Shown here piece after piece: positions 1 through 6,413 of a stretch of 6,764 bases of DNA (position 1 is its first letter; every line of letters begins with the position of its first letter). Made by a program: the position numbers and the translations under genes. The notes beneath the pieces are model-generated. The model ran no database searches. It was not told the DNA's origin and was given only the letters and a program-made list of their open reading frames with translations. The stretch is from an uncultured Pseudodesulfovibrio sp. (GTDB lineage: Bacteria; Desulfobacterota; Desulfovibrionia; Desulfovibrionales; Desulfovibrionaceae), in the NCBI GenBank assembly GCA_947259235.1, contig CAMYLL010000146.1, positions 1-6,764 on the forward strand, in the 5' to 3' direction.

Positions 1-198
1 GCCGCCCTGGTTCTTGCCTACATCATGTTTCTTGAGTCGGCCCGGATGGAGAAGCAGATCGATGAGGATCTCAGACAGCACGGCCTGGGCGACCCCGGCG
101 CCGACGACCTGGGTGACCTCGCGGCCAACTATATTCGTGCACAGATGGCCCGTGTGGCCAAGGACGTCAACGAGGACAAGGTCAAGGGCAACGCCTGA
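1..198 (+). CDS. C-terminal end of an unrecognised protein (5' end outside window)
   Basis: Frame 1 is open from the first base to a TGA stop at 196-198, giving 65 residues with no start codon that must be used, so this is the tail of a longer gene. The first visible residues (AALVLAYIMFLES) are hydrophobic and could be the end of a membrane helix. The rest is hydrophilic and rich in Asp, Glu, Lys and Arg, with a Gly/Asp-rich stretch (GLGDPGADDLGDL) and a predicted helical end (RAQMARVAKDVNEDKVKGNA). GC-rich third positions match the neighbouring genes. I do not recognise the family. An internal ATG start at 25 or 46 is possible, but neither has a convincing ribosome binding site. It converges on the iron-sulfur protein gene and ends about 120 bp before a shared terminator. 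Confidence 0.6.
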   Translation, partial: AALVLAYIMFLESARMEKQIDEDLRQHGLGDPGADDLGDLAANYIRAQMARVAKDVNEDKVKGNA

Positions 199-316
199 GG
201 CTGATAACGTCCGGCTGTCTTCAACGGGTTCTTATGGCATGACTTCGGTCCGCCGAGCCTTCCTGGGCAGCCTGGAGGTGTTTTCCTCACAACCGGCCGG
301 GCTTGCCGACCACCCT

Positions 317-370
317 CGAACGCGAAAAGGCCCGCTCTTCCATGTGAAGAAGCGGGCCTTTTCGCGTTCG
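317..370. terminator. Bidirectional intrinsic terminator between convergent genes
   Basis: A perfect 20-bp inverted repeat has arms at 317-336 and 351-370. The 14-base loop (337-350) can add four more pairs (CTTC with GAAG). The GC-rich core (GGCCCGCT / AGCGGGCC) is flanked by AAAA on one side and TTTT on the other, so each strand presents a stem followed by a short U tract. It lies between the stop codons at 198 (plus strand) and 386 (minus strand), where it can stop transcription from both. The U tracts are only four bases long and are paired inside the extended stem. Confidence 0.85.
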
Positions 371-385
371 ACTTTCAAAAGTGGG

Positions 386-1306
386 CTACAGGTCCTCGAC
401 AACCAGCGGTTCGCCCTTTTCCGGGGCCAGCCTGAGGGAGAGGGCGTCCTTGGCGCAGGACTCCACGCACACGCCGCAGCCCATGCATCGTTTGGAGCGG
501 ATGAAGGCCGTGCCGTTGCGGAAGCCGATGGCCTTGAACTGGCACTTTCCGGCGCACTCGCCGCAGGCCACGCACAGCTCCTCGTCCACCTCGGCCAGAT
601 AGCCTGAGGAACAGAGCTTCTGCACGCCCATGCGCTGGGCCTTCATGGCCCCGCAGCAGCAGGAGCAGCAGTTGCAGATGGCGTAGAACCGGCCGAGCAT
701 GACGTCCTTGAAAAAGGCGTGTGCCACATGCCCCCGGGCGTTCTCCGCCTTGAGGATGCGCACGGCCTCGTCGGCGTCGATCTCGCGGGTCTTGTCGGGA
801 TGGTGCTCCAGCATGAAGGAGCCGAAGGGCTCGCCGATGAGCAGGCAGACGTCGGTGGGTGTGCAGGGGTTTTCCATGCCCGCTCGGCAAGGGCAGTCGA
901 GCAGGACGATCTTTTCGGGATTCCTGAGCACTATCTCACGGGCGCGGGTGTAGGGCAGCACATGCTCGGACACCGCAGTGTTCACGGGCCGGTTGAGCCT
1001 GACGAGCTTGGTGGCCTCGGCCAGGGGCATGGCCTTGCCGTGGTAAGTGTCGGCAAAGGTCGGTTTTTTCTGATCGGGGTCGCCGGTCCTGTTCGTCTTG
1101 GACGGATTGAAGGGGGAGTGGCGGTCGATGAGCAGGACCAGGGGAGCCATGAGATAGCGCCACCATGCTTTCTTGTCCCCCGCCATGCCGATGTATTGGT
1201 AGGCGAAGCGGCCGTAAAAGTATCCGTGGAGCCAGTCAAAGAGGGACAACCCCTGTTCCCGGGCCATGCGATAATAGTTTCGGGTCGATTTCTTGATGAA
1301 GGGCAT
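386..1306 (-). CDS. Cysteine-rich 4Fe-4S protein with C-terminal two-cluster ferredoxin domain
   Basis: This 306-residue protein has 19 cysteines, all after residue 137. Residues 1-130 are basic and aromatic (WLHGYFYGRFAYQY at 25-38) with a short hydrophobic stretch (about 51-61) too short to call a membrane helix; there is no signal peptide, so it is probably cytoplasmic or membrane-associated. A first Cys group is C138, C140, C148 and C154 (CPCR...NPC...VCLL). A second is the dense CNCCSCCCG at 211-219, with C232 after it. The end is a bacterial ferredoxin domain: C245-x2-C248-x2-C251-x3-C255 and C274-x2-C277-x2-C280-x3-C284, fitting two [4Fe-4S] clusters, although the usual Pro after the last Cys of each motif is Gln or Ala. 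I recall similar layouts in uncharacterised ferredoxin-like proteins of anaerobes, so electron transfer is likely but partners and substrate are unknown. The start at 1306 lacks a strong Shine-Dalgarno sequence; the next in-frame Met (residue 14) has none better. It appears monocistronic, with its own promoter and terminator. Confidence 0.9.
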   Translation of the reverse strand: MPFIKKSTRNYYRMAREQGLSLFDWLHGYFYGRFAYQYIGMAGDKKAWWRYLMAPLVLLIDRHSPFNPSKTNRTGDPDQKKPTFADTYHGKAMPLAEATKLVRLNRPVNTAVSEHVLPYTRAREIVLRNPEKIVLLDCPCRAGMENPCTPTDVCLLIGEPFGSFMLEHHPDKTREIDADEAVRILKAENARGHVAHAFFKDVMLGRFYAICNCCSCCCGAMKAQRMGVQKLCSSGYLAEVDEELCVACGECAGKCQFKAIGFRNGTAFIRSKRCMGCGVCVESCAKDALSLRLAPEKGEPLVVEDL

Positions 1307-1343
1307 GTCCGTCCGTCGCTGGTTGGGTTTGAAGGTGTGTGCG

Positions 1344-1371
1344 ATTCTACTCGCAGCCGGGGCAAAGTCAA
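1344..1371 (-). promoter_or_regulatory. Probable sigma70-type promoter of the iron-sulfur protein gene
   Basis: Read on the minus strand, TTGACT (1371-1366) and TAGAAT (1349-1344) each match five of six consensus bases and are 16 bp apart. Transcription would start near 1337, giving a leader of about 30 bases before the ATG at 1306. The promoter sits just past the typA terminator, which supports independent expression. No clear operator was seen around it. Confidence 0.6.
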
Positions 1372-1382
1372 CGCTTCGACTG

Positions 1383-1417
1383 AGAAAAAGGGGAAGCCCG
1401 CAGTGCGGACCTCCCCT
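1383..1417 (-). terminator. Intrinsic terminator of typA
   Basis: On the minus strand a 13-bp stem (arms 1417-1405 and 1401-1389, two G-T pairs) closes a three-base loop and is followed by TTTTTCTC, with the T run overlapping the base of the stem. It starts 26 bases after the typA stop codon, the normal position for a rho-independent terminator. Confidence 0.8.
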
Positions 1418-1443
1418 GTGGACGGAGTGTGTTGTCTTGAAGT

Positions 1444-3282
1444 CTAGTCGACCTTCTTCTTCCTGCCTTCCTCGCGGTGGCGGACCAGGGCGGAGAGGGA
1501 CAGCTTGCGCAGCCTGACGGATTTGGGCGTGACCTCGACCAGCTCGTCGTCCTTGATGAAGTTCAGGGCGTATTCGAGGGTCATGGGCTTGACCGGGGTC
1601 AGGATGACGGCCTCGTCCTTGCCCGAAGCGCGCATGTTGGTCAGCTTCTTTTCCTTGGCGGGGTTGACGTTGATGTCGTTTTCCCTGTTGTGCTCGCCGA
1701 TGATCATGCCCTCGTAGATGGGGTCGCCGGGCACGATGAAGATGCGGCCGCGCGGTTCGAGGTTGAACAGGCCGTAGGCCACGCCCTTGCCTGCGCGGTC
1801 GGCCACCAGGGAGCCGGTGTAGCGCGACGGGAAGTCGCCACGGTACTCGCCGTAGCCTTCCAGGTAGGAGTTCATGATGCCGGTTCCCTTGGTGTCGGTC
1901 AGGAACTCGTCGCGGTAGCCGATGAGGGAGCGGGAGGGGACAGAGAATTCGAGGCGCACGCGGCCTGTGCCGTGGTTGACCATGTTGGTCATGCGCGCCT
2001 TGCGGGCCGAAAGCTTCTCGGTGACGATGCCCATGAAGTTCTCGTCGCAGTCCACGTAGAGGTGCTCGATGGGTTCGAGCTTGGCGCCGTTTTCATACTT
2101 GTAGATGACCTCGGGGCGGCCAACGGAGAGCTCGAAGCCCTCGCGGCGCATCTGCTCCACCAGAATTGCCATCTGGAACTCGCCGCGTCCCTTGACGATG
2201 AACGCCTCGCGGGTTTCGGTCATCTCCACCTGGATGGCCACGTTGAGCAGGGTCTCCTTGTGGAGCCTGTCGCGGATCTTGCCGGCCTGGACGAGCTTGC
2301 CCTCGGTCCCGGCGAGAGGGGAGGTGTTGATGCCGAACTTCATGGACACGGTGGGCTCGTCCACGGTGATGCGCGGCAGCGCCTTGGGGCTTTCCTTGGT
2401 GCAGATGGTGTCGCCGATGTGGACATCTTCGATACCCGCGATGACGATGATGTCGCCCGGTACGCAGATTTCCGTGGGCACGACCTTGAGGCCGTCGTAG
2501 GTCTGGAGCTTGGTCAGCTTCAGCGGGATGGTCCGTTCGCCTTCGGTCAGGCAGACCAGGGCGTCGTTGGACTTGACCTTGCCGTGGTGCACCCTGCCGA
2601 TGGCCAGGCGGCCCAGGTAGTCGGAGTAGGAGAGATCGGAGATGAGCATCTGGAAGGGTTCGTTCGCATCGTGGACCGGACCGGGAACCTTGTCGACGAT
2701 CATGTCGAGGAGGATGTGCAGGTTTTCTCCGCGCTCCTCGGCGGTGGCCATGGCGATGCCGTCGCGGCCGACGGCGTAAAGCAGGGGGAAGTCGAGCTGG
2801 TCCTCGCGGGCGTCCAGGTCGATGAAGAGGTCGTAGATTTCGTTGAGCACTTCGTCGGGCCGGGCGTCCTGGCGGTCTACCTTGTTGATGACGACCATGA
2901 TGGAGAGGCGCTGCTCGAGGGCCTTCTTGAGGACGAAGCGGGTCTGCGGAAGCGGGCCTTCGGAGGCGTCGACCAGGAGGATCGCGCCGTCGGCCATGGA
3001 CAGCGAGCGCTCGACCTCGCCGCCGAAGTCGGCGTGACCGGGAGTGTCGATGATGTTGATCTTCACGCCCTTCCAGTTGACCGAGCAGTTTTTGGCGGCA
3101 ATGGTGATGCCGCGTTCGCGCTCAAGGTCCATGGAGTCCATGATGCGATCATCGACGCTCTGGCCTTCTCGGAACAAGCCGGATTGTTTGAACATGGCGT
3201 CCACGAGTGTGGTCTTGCCGTGGTCAACGTGTGCGATGATTGCGATATTGCGAATTTTTGCATTGGTGGTCAGTGTACTCAT
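1444..3282 (-). CDS. typA: Translational GTPase TypA/BipA
   Basis: TypA/BipA is a ribosome-binding GTPase of the EF-G/LepA superfamily linked to ribosome assembly and stress adaptation. From the chosen start the protein has 612 residues, the usual family length. The GTPase motifs are all present: G1 AHVDHGKT at 17-24, G2 RGIT at 57-60, G3 DTPGH at 79-83 and G4 NKVD at 133-136. They are followed by a beta-barrel domain (about 205-300), EF-G-like alpha/beta domains (about 305-480) and the BipA-specific C-terminal region (about 480-612), which includes SLIGYRDEF and [20 protein letters not shown]. The end is basic (GRKKKVD), as expected for RNA contact. An in-frame ATG at 3354 would add 24 residues with no family resemblance. 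The ATG at 3282 is preferred because GGAG lies five bases before it and [20 protein letters not shown] looks like a family N terminus. It is divergent from the permease gene and has its own terminator. Confidence 0.97.
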   Translation of the reverse strand: MSTLTTNAKIRNIAIIAHVDHGKTTLVDAMFKQSGLFREGQSVDDRIMDSMDLERERGITIAAKNCSVNWKGVKINIIDTPGHADFGGEVERSLSMADGAILLVDASEGPLPQTRFVLKKALEQRLSIMVVINKVDRQDARPDEVLNEIYDLFIDLDAREDQLDFPLLYAVGRDGIAMATAEERGENLHILLDMIVDKVPGPVHDANEPFQMLISDLSYSDYLGRLAIGRVHHGKVKSNDALVCLTEGERTIPLKLTKLQTYDGLKVVPTEICVPGDIIVIAGIEDVHIGDTICTKESPKALPRITVDEPTVSMKFGINTSPLAGTEGKLVQAGKIRDRLHKETLLNVAIQVEMTETREAFIVKGRGEFQMAILVEQMRREGFELSVGRPEVIYKYENGAKLEPIEHLYVDCDENFMGIVTEKLSARKARMTNMVNHGTGRVRLEFSVPSRSLIGYRDEFLTDTKGTGIMNSYLEGYGEYRGDFPSRYTGSLVADRAGKGVAYGLFNLEPRGRIFIVPGDPIYEGMIIGEHNRENDINVNPAKEKKLTNMRASGKDEAVILTPVKPMTLEYALNFIKDDELVEVTPKSVRLRKLSLSALVRHREEGRKKKVD

Positions 3283-3287
3283 TGTGA

Positions 3288-3292
3288 CTCCG
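3288..3292 (-). promoter_or_regulatory. Ribosome binding site that fixes the typA start
   Basis: CGGAG on the minus strand is followed by TCACA and then ATG at 3282. This supports the 612-residue product over the longer in-frame reading that begins at 3354. Confidence 0.8.
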
Positions 3293-3303
3293 ATAATATG
3301 TAA
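3293..3303 (-). repeat. AT-rich leader element before typA, inverted copy of 3433-3443
   Basis: On the minus strand this reads TTACATATTAT and lies directly before the typA ribosome binding site. The plus-strand copy at 3433-3443 (TTACATATAAT) matches at 10 of 11 bases and sits three bases before the permease ribosome binding site. TATTAT resembles a -10 box, but transcription from it would start in or after the ribosome binding site and I see no matching -35. The element may be an unstructured ribosome-loading stretch, an operator half, or chance. Confidence 0.4.
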
Positions 3304-3306
3304 TGG

Positions 3307-3318
3307 GCGCACGTGCGC
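3307..3318. repeat. Perfect 12-bp palindrome in typA upstream region
   Basis: GCGCACGTGCGC is identical to its reverse complement. It lies 24 bp upstream of the typA start in the divergent gap, a plausible position for a dimeric regulator or for a small hairpin in the typA leader. No known regulator can be named from the sequence alone. Confidence 0.45.
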
Positions 3319-3325
3319 AGGGAAG

Positions 3326-3335
3326 CGGTTAACCG
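3326..3335. repeat. Perfect 10-bp palindrome between typA and permease
   Basis: CGGTTAACCG is self-complementary and lies seven bases from the end of the neighbouring 12-bp palindrome. The two are in the control region shared by the divergent genes. It may be a protein-binding site; a 10-bp palindrome can also occur by chance. Confidence 0.35.
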
Positions 3336-3381
3336 AAAGTACGGGCGCTGGCAAGGGGAGAGTTTGCGTATTTGGGATTAT

Positions 3382-3412
3382 TCCGTTTGAATCCGTTTGG
3401 ATTTGGTATAGT
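3382..3412 (+). promoter_or_regulatory. Probable extended -10 promoter of the permease-aspA operon with nearby repeats
   Basis: TGGTATAGT at 3404-3412 fits an extended -10 box (TGnTATAGT, five of six in the hexamer). There is no good -35, as is common with extended -10 promoters. Transcription would begin near 3419, giving a leader of about 37 bases with an intact ribosome binding site. Just upstream, TCCGTTTG occurs twice exactly 10 bp apart (3382-3389, 3392-3399), and AATCC-GTTT-GGATT (3390-3403) forms an inverted repeat touching the -10 box. These are reasonable positions for a repressor or activator site. Confidence 0.45.
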
Positions 3413-3432
3413 TTGGGCGCGACCGACTATCG

Positions 3433-3449
3433 TTACATATAATGTGGAG
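3433..3449 (+). promoter_or_regulatory. AT-rich leader element and ribosome binding site that fixes the permease start
   Basis: TTACATATAAT (3433-3443) is followed by GGAG (3446-3449), six bases before the ATG at 3456. The ribosome binding site supports 3456 over the in-frame ATG at 3372, which would place the probable promoter inside the coding region. TATAAT here is a perfect -10 hexamer, but transcription from it would begin at or after the ribosome binding site. Confidence 0.65.
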
Positions 3450-3455
3450 ACTCGC

Positions 3456-4685
3456 ATGACACCCAGTACGCCCTCGCTCGGCAAGGTCATCACTACAGCG
3501 CTCATTGTCACGGGAAACATGGTGGGCGCGGGGATTCTCGCCCTGCCGATCAATATCGGCCCGGCGGGGTTCCTCCCGGCGGTGTGCGGCGCGCTGGGCG
3601 TTTGGGCGCTCATGACCTGCACCGGGCTGATCATAGCACGTCAGCCCTTTCTCAGCCAGAACAAGGATGCCGACCTGCCTTCGTTTTTCGAGGTGGTCCT
3701 CGGACCGGTGGGCAAGTGGGTCAGCGTGGCGGCCAACCTCGTCATTTTCTACGGGCTGCTCACGGCCTATCTGGCCGGTGTCGCTTCCGTCCTGGTGGAG
3801 TCCCTGGGCGTGGCGGTCCCCGGCTGGGCCGCCCTTGCGGGATATTTCTGCGTGGCCACGCTGCTCGCCTCTTTTGGCGACGTCGTCCTGCGCAAGAGCA
3901 ACGCGTTTTTCATGACCGTCATGTGGTTGCTCTTCGGGGCGCTGGTGCTCATGGTCCTCCCGCATTACAAAGGGGGCGACCTGCTGGCCGCGGACATGCG
4001 GTTATTCGCTTCCGGGTTGCCCATCCTGGTGGTGGCCTTCAATTTCCATAACGTGGTGCCGACCCTGTGCCGCGTTCTCGATCATGACCGCAAATCCATC
4101 ACCCGCGCCATTTGGCTCGGGTCGGGGCTGGGCATGGCCATGACCCTGATCTGGACCGTGGCCGTCATGGCCACGCTGCCCATGGAATCCTCGACCGGCA
4201 TTGATATTCTCACCGCATTCAAGGATAACGTTCCGGCCACCGTGCCCCTGGACCAGCTCATCAGGTCCCCGCTCTTTTCCAAGGTGTCCATCGGGTTCGC
4301 CGTGGTGGCCATGACCACGTCGTACATGGCCACGGGCGTCGCGCTCCTGAGCTTTCTCAAGGACGTGGGCGGCTCTTATCTGAGGAGCCGGGTGCTGACG
4401 TGGCTGCTCGCTTTCGTCCCGCCGCTGGCCGTGGGCGTGCTGTACCCCAATATCTTTCTGGAGGCTCTCAACGTCGTGGGCGGACTGGGCGTGGGAACGC
4501 TCTTCGGCATTTTGCCGGGGCTCCTGCTCATCAGACAGGGCGCGCCCGGTTCGCGCAGGCGATTGGCCGGTTGGTTCGTGCTCGTGTTTTTCAGCTTTGT
4601 CCTGCTGGTCGAGATGGGCCAGGAACTGGGCATGCTCAATATCAGTCCCGATGCGGAATACTGGAACTCAATAAAAATGCGATAA
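3456..4685 (+). CDS. Amino acid permease of the aromatic/hydroxy amino acid (HAAAP, TyrP/Mtr-like) family
   Basis: This is an inner-membrane secondary transporter of 409 residues, the usual length for the TyrP/Mtr/TnaB group within the APC superfamily. The first helix carries the hallmark GNMVGAGILALP at 20-31. About eleven hydrophobic helices can be seen, near residues 12-33, 37-62, 86-115, 122-140, 148-168, 185-205, 218-242, 275-300, 312-330, 335-360 and 371-388. FNFHNVVPTL at 195-204 matches the conserved F-x-FH-x-x-x-P-[ST]-L segment of this family. Members usually import tryptophan, tyrosine or serine/threonine with protons. The true substrate here cannot be read from the sequence. The gene lies 10 bp before aspA with overlapping signals, so aspartate or a related amino acid is an alternative substrate suggested only by context. 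Confidence 0.9.
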   Translation: MTPSTPSLGKVITTALIVTGNMVGAGILALPINIGPAGFLPAVCGALGVWALMTCTGLIIARQPFLSQNKDADLPSFFEVVLGPVGKWVSVAANLVIFYGLLTAYLAGVASVLVESLGVAVPGWAALAGYFCVATLLASFGDVVLRKSNAFFMTVMWLLFGALVLMVLPHYKGGDLLAADMRLFASGLPILVVAFNFHNVVPTLCRVLDHDRKSITRAIWLGSGLGMAMTLIWTVAVMATLPMESSTGIDILTAFKDNVPATVPLDQLIRSPLFSKVSIGFAVVAMTTSYMATGVALLSFLKDVGGSYLRSRVLTWLLAFVPPLAVGVLYPNIFLEALNVVGGLGVGTLFGILPGLLLIRQGAPGSRRRLAGWFVLVFFSFVLLVEMGQELGMLNISPDAEYWNSIKMR

Positions 4686-4688
4686 GGA
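4684..4688 (+). promoter_or_regulatory. aspA ribosome binding site overlapping the permease stop codon
   Basis: AAGGA shares its first two bases with the TAA stop of the permease (4683-4685) and lies seven bases before the aspA ATG. This arrangement favours translational coupling of the two genes. Confidence 0.8.
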
Positions 4689-4695
4689 ATCAATC

Positions 4696-6105
4696 ATGAA
4701 CGATTACAGGATGGAACACGACAGTCTGGGCGAGATGCAGGTCCCGGCGGATGCCTATTACGGCATCCAGACCCTGCGCGCCAGGGACAACTTCCACATC
4801 ACGGGCATCACCTTGTCCCACTATCCCCGTTTCATCACCGCTCTGGCCTATGTCAAACGGGCCGCGGCCGAGGCGAACCTCTCCCTCGGACTGCTTGAGG
4901 AGACAAAGTGTCGGGCCATCGTCCGGGCGTGCGAGGAGCTGGTTTCCGGCAGGCTTCACGACCAGTTCGTGGTGGACATGGTGCAGGGCGGGGCTGGGAC
5001 CTCGGCCAACATGAACGCCAACGAGGTCATCTGCAACCGTGCCCTGGAATTCATGGGCTACGAGCGGGGGCAGTACGAGTATCTCCATCCGCTCAATGAC
5101 GTGAACATGTCCCAGTCCACCAACGACGTCTATCCGTCGGCCCTGAACATCGCCCTCATCCTCGACCTGCGTGAGTTGATGGAGGCGATGGCGCATCTGC
5201 GCAAGGCGTTCAAACGCAAGGGAGACGAGTTCGCGGATGTGATCAAGATGGGGCGCACCCAGCTTCAGGACGCCGTGCCCATGACCCTGGGCCAGGAGTT
5301 CACGGCGTGGTCCGTGATGATAGGCGAGGACGTGCAGCGGGTGGATGAGGCTGAAAAACTCGTCTACGAGATCAACATGGGGGCAACGGCCATCGGCACC
5401 GGTCTCAACTCCCATCCCGACTACACCCGTACCGTAACGGAAAAACTGGTCGAGATAACCACCCTCAGGCTCACCGCGTCACCCGATCTGGTGGAGGCCA
5501 CGCAGGACACGGGCGTCTACGTCCAGCTCTCGGGCGTGCTCAAGCGCGTGGCCGTGAAGCTCTCCAAGATATGCAACGATCTTCGCCTGCTCTCAAGCGG
5601 TCCCCGCTGCGGCATCAACGAGATCAACCTGCCGCCCATGCAGCCGGGATCGTCCATCATGCCGGGCAAGGTCAATCCGGTCATACCCGAGGTGGTCAAT
5701 CAGGTGGCCTTTGCCGTCATCGGCCACGACGTCACCGTTTCAATGGCCAGCGAGGCGGGGCAGCTGGAGCTCAACGTCATGGAACCGGTCATCGGCTTCA
5801 GCCTGTTTCAGACCCTGAACATGCTCCGGCGGGCCTGCTACACCCTTGCGGACAAGTGCGTCTCGGGAATCACGGCAAACCGCGAGCGGTGCCGCGAGCT
5901 GGTGGAGAATTCCATCGGTCTGGTCACGGCTCTCAATCCGCATATCGGCTACGAAAAGTCCGCGGAGATCGCCAAGGAGGCCATGCGCACGGGTGGCTCC
6001 GTCTACGAGATAGTCCTGGCCAAGGGATACCTGAGCCGGGAAGACCTTGAGGACATCCTCAAGCCCGAGAATATGGTCAGGCCGAGGTACATATACAAGA
6101 AATAA
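4696..6105 (+). CDS. aspA: Aspartate ammonia-lyase (aspartase)
   Basis: The enzyme converts L-aspartate reversibly to fumarate and ammonia in the cytoplasm and belongs to the aspartase/fumarase superfamily of homotetramers. The 469-residue length is typical. Conserved regions appear in order: GGAGTSANMNANE at 98-110 (substrate Thr/Ser/Asn), NMSQSTNDVYPS at 137-148, KMGRTQLQDAVPMTLGQEF at 184-202, GATAIGTGLN at 229-238 and the signature loop GSSIMPGKVNPVIPEV at 318-333. That loop holds the catalytic serine (S319 or S320 by family alignment) and K325. KVNPV-x-PEV, rather than the KVNPTQ-x-E of class II fumarases, and GRTQLQD point to aspartase. All key residues are present, so the enzyme should be active. 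It is the second gene of a probable operon with the permease; no strong terminator follows. In an anaerobe the fumarate could feed fumarate reduction or central metabolism. Confidence 0.95.
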   Translation: MNDYRMEHDSLGEMQVPADAYYGIQTLRARDNFHITGITLSHYPRFITALAYVKRAAAEANLSLGLLEETKCRAIVRACEELVSGRLHDQFVVDMVQGGAGTSANMNANEVICNRALEFMGYERGQYEYLHPLNDVNMSQSTNDVYPSALNIALILDLRELMEAMAHLRKAFKRKGDEFADVIKMGRTQLQDAVPMTLGQEFTAWSVMIGEDVQRVDEAEKLVYEINMGATAIGTGLNSHPDYTRTVTEKLVEITTLRLTASPDLVEATQDTGVYVQLSGVLKRVAVKLSKICNDLRLLSSGPRCGINEINLPPMQPGSSIMPGKVNPVIPEVVNQVAFAVIGHDVTVSMASEAGQLELNVMEPVIGFSLFQTLNMLRRACYTLADKCVSGITANRERCRELVENSIGLVTALNPHIGYEKSAEIAKEAMRTGGSVYEIVLAKGYLSREDLEDILKPENMVRPRYIYKK

Positions 6106-6114
6106 GGACCGAGA

Positions 6115-6294
6115 TTCCCGGTAGCGGGCGACTCTCCATTCAAGGCGGCCATCTGTCCTCATCTTGTTCAGCCCGATGTTGCATGCCTCGATGAAATCCT
6201 CCCGGACGCGGGTGTTTATGGAGGCAAAGTGATAGTCCGCCCGGCCTACCGGGGTTCGACTGAAGCTGAAGACGGCTGCTTGCGTAGCATCCAT
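6115..6294 (-). pseudogene. Probable decayed remnant of a family 3 periplasmic solute-binding protein
   Basis: Most of the 308-bp gap between aspA and rlpA is open on the minus strand, and part of the reading looks like real protein. DATQAAVFSFSRTP (about 6291-6250) resembles the S-x-[TS]-RTPERE segment in the first lobe of family 3 solute-binding proteins. It runs straight into DYHFASINTRVREDF and EACNIGLNKMRTDGRLE (about 6237-6127), which resemble the family C terminus (YxFA...R.DLVEAxNxGLxxMRxDGxLxxIxxRY). The central hundred or more residues that should separate these parts are missing, as are the N terminus and signal peptide. The frame then runs on into the antisense of aspA without a natural stop. 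I infer a gene cut down by an internal deletion. The match is from memory of the family pattern, not from alignment; a chance open frame is the alternative. Confidence 0.45.
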
Positions 6295-6323
6295 TGCGCC
6301 ACGTGCCGAGTCGGCTTGACGAC

Positions 6324-6352
6324 TTGTCATTGCACTTGTTGTTATGTATGTT
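6324..6352 (+). promoter_or_regulatory. Possible sigma70-type promoter of the rlpA-like gene
   Basis: TTGTCA (6324-6329, five of six) and TATGTT (6347-6352, four of six) are 17 bp apart in an AT-rich stretch. The leader would be about 55 bases. A TATTAT at 6393-6398 is too close to the ribosome binding site to serve as the -10 box. Other partial matches exist here, so the call is tentative. Confidence 0.35.
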
Positions 6353-6359
6353 TCTAGAC

Positions 6360-6375
6360 ATTATTGAGAAATAAT
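6360..6375. repeat. AT-rich inverted repeat in the rlpA-like gene leader
   Basis: ATTATT and AATAAT flank GAGA as a perfect 6-bp inverted repeat, 38 bp before the start codon. It may be a binding site or a weak hairpin. Nothing in the sequence ties it to a named regulator. Confidence 0.3.
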
Positions 6376-6413
6376 TGGAAGTGTCCGAATCGTATTATAG
6401 CAGCGGAGGGGAC

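Noticed and set aside
199..316. Gap after the first partial gene searched for a small gene or RNA
   Set aside because: No frame with a ribosome binding site, no tRNA-like fold and no clear repeat was seen; it looks like a plain 3' spacer.
14..607. A 197-codon open frame on the plus strand at the left edge
   Set aside because: It crosses the terminator and runs opposite the iron-sulfur gene. Its composition (Arg/Ser/Thr/Pro rich) is that of an out-of-frame reading, and frame 1 gives a better protein ending at 198.
719..1447. A 242-codon open frame on the plus strand opposite the iron-sulfur protein gene
   Set aside because: It has no recognisable motif and crosses the terminator and promoter that lie between two minus-strand genes; it is an antisense shadow.
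1477..3303. A 608-codon open frame on the plus strand opposite typA
   Set aside because: Its translation is low-complexity, rich in Val, Asp, Gly and Leu, and mirrors typA codons in the antisense frame. typA has every GTPase motif, and the long antisense frame is a by-product of GC-rich third positions.
3372..3455. Upstream in-frame ATG adding 28 residues to the permease
   Set aside because: The ATG at 3372 has no good ribosome binding site and the extension would cover the probable promoter. The start at 3456 has GGAG at proper spacing and a family-like N terminus.
4690..5415. A 241-codon open frame on the minus strand opposite aspA
   Set aside because: It is the antisense of conserved aspartase sequence, rich in His, Val and Gly, with no family motif.
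6106..6137. Possible hairpin terminator after aspA (CCCG-GTAG-CGGG with outer GGA/GAG and CTC/TCC pairs)
   Set aside because: The stem is broken by an internal loop and a bulge and is not followed by a T run. It may be a weak structure, but I cannot call it an intrinsic terminator.
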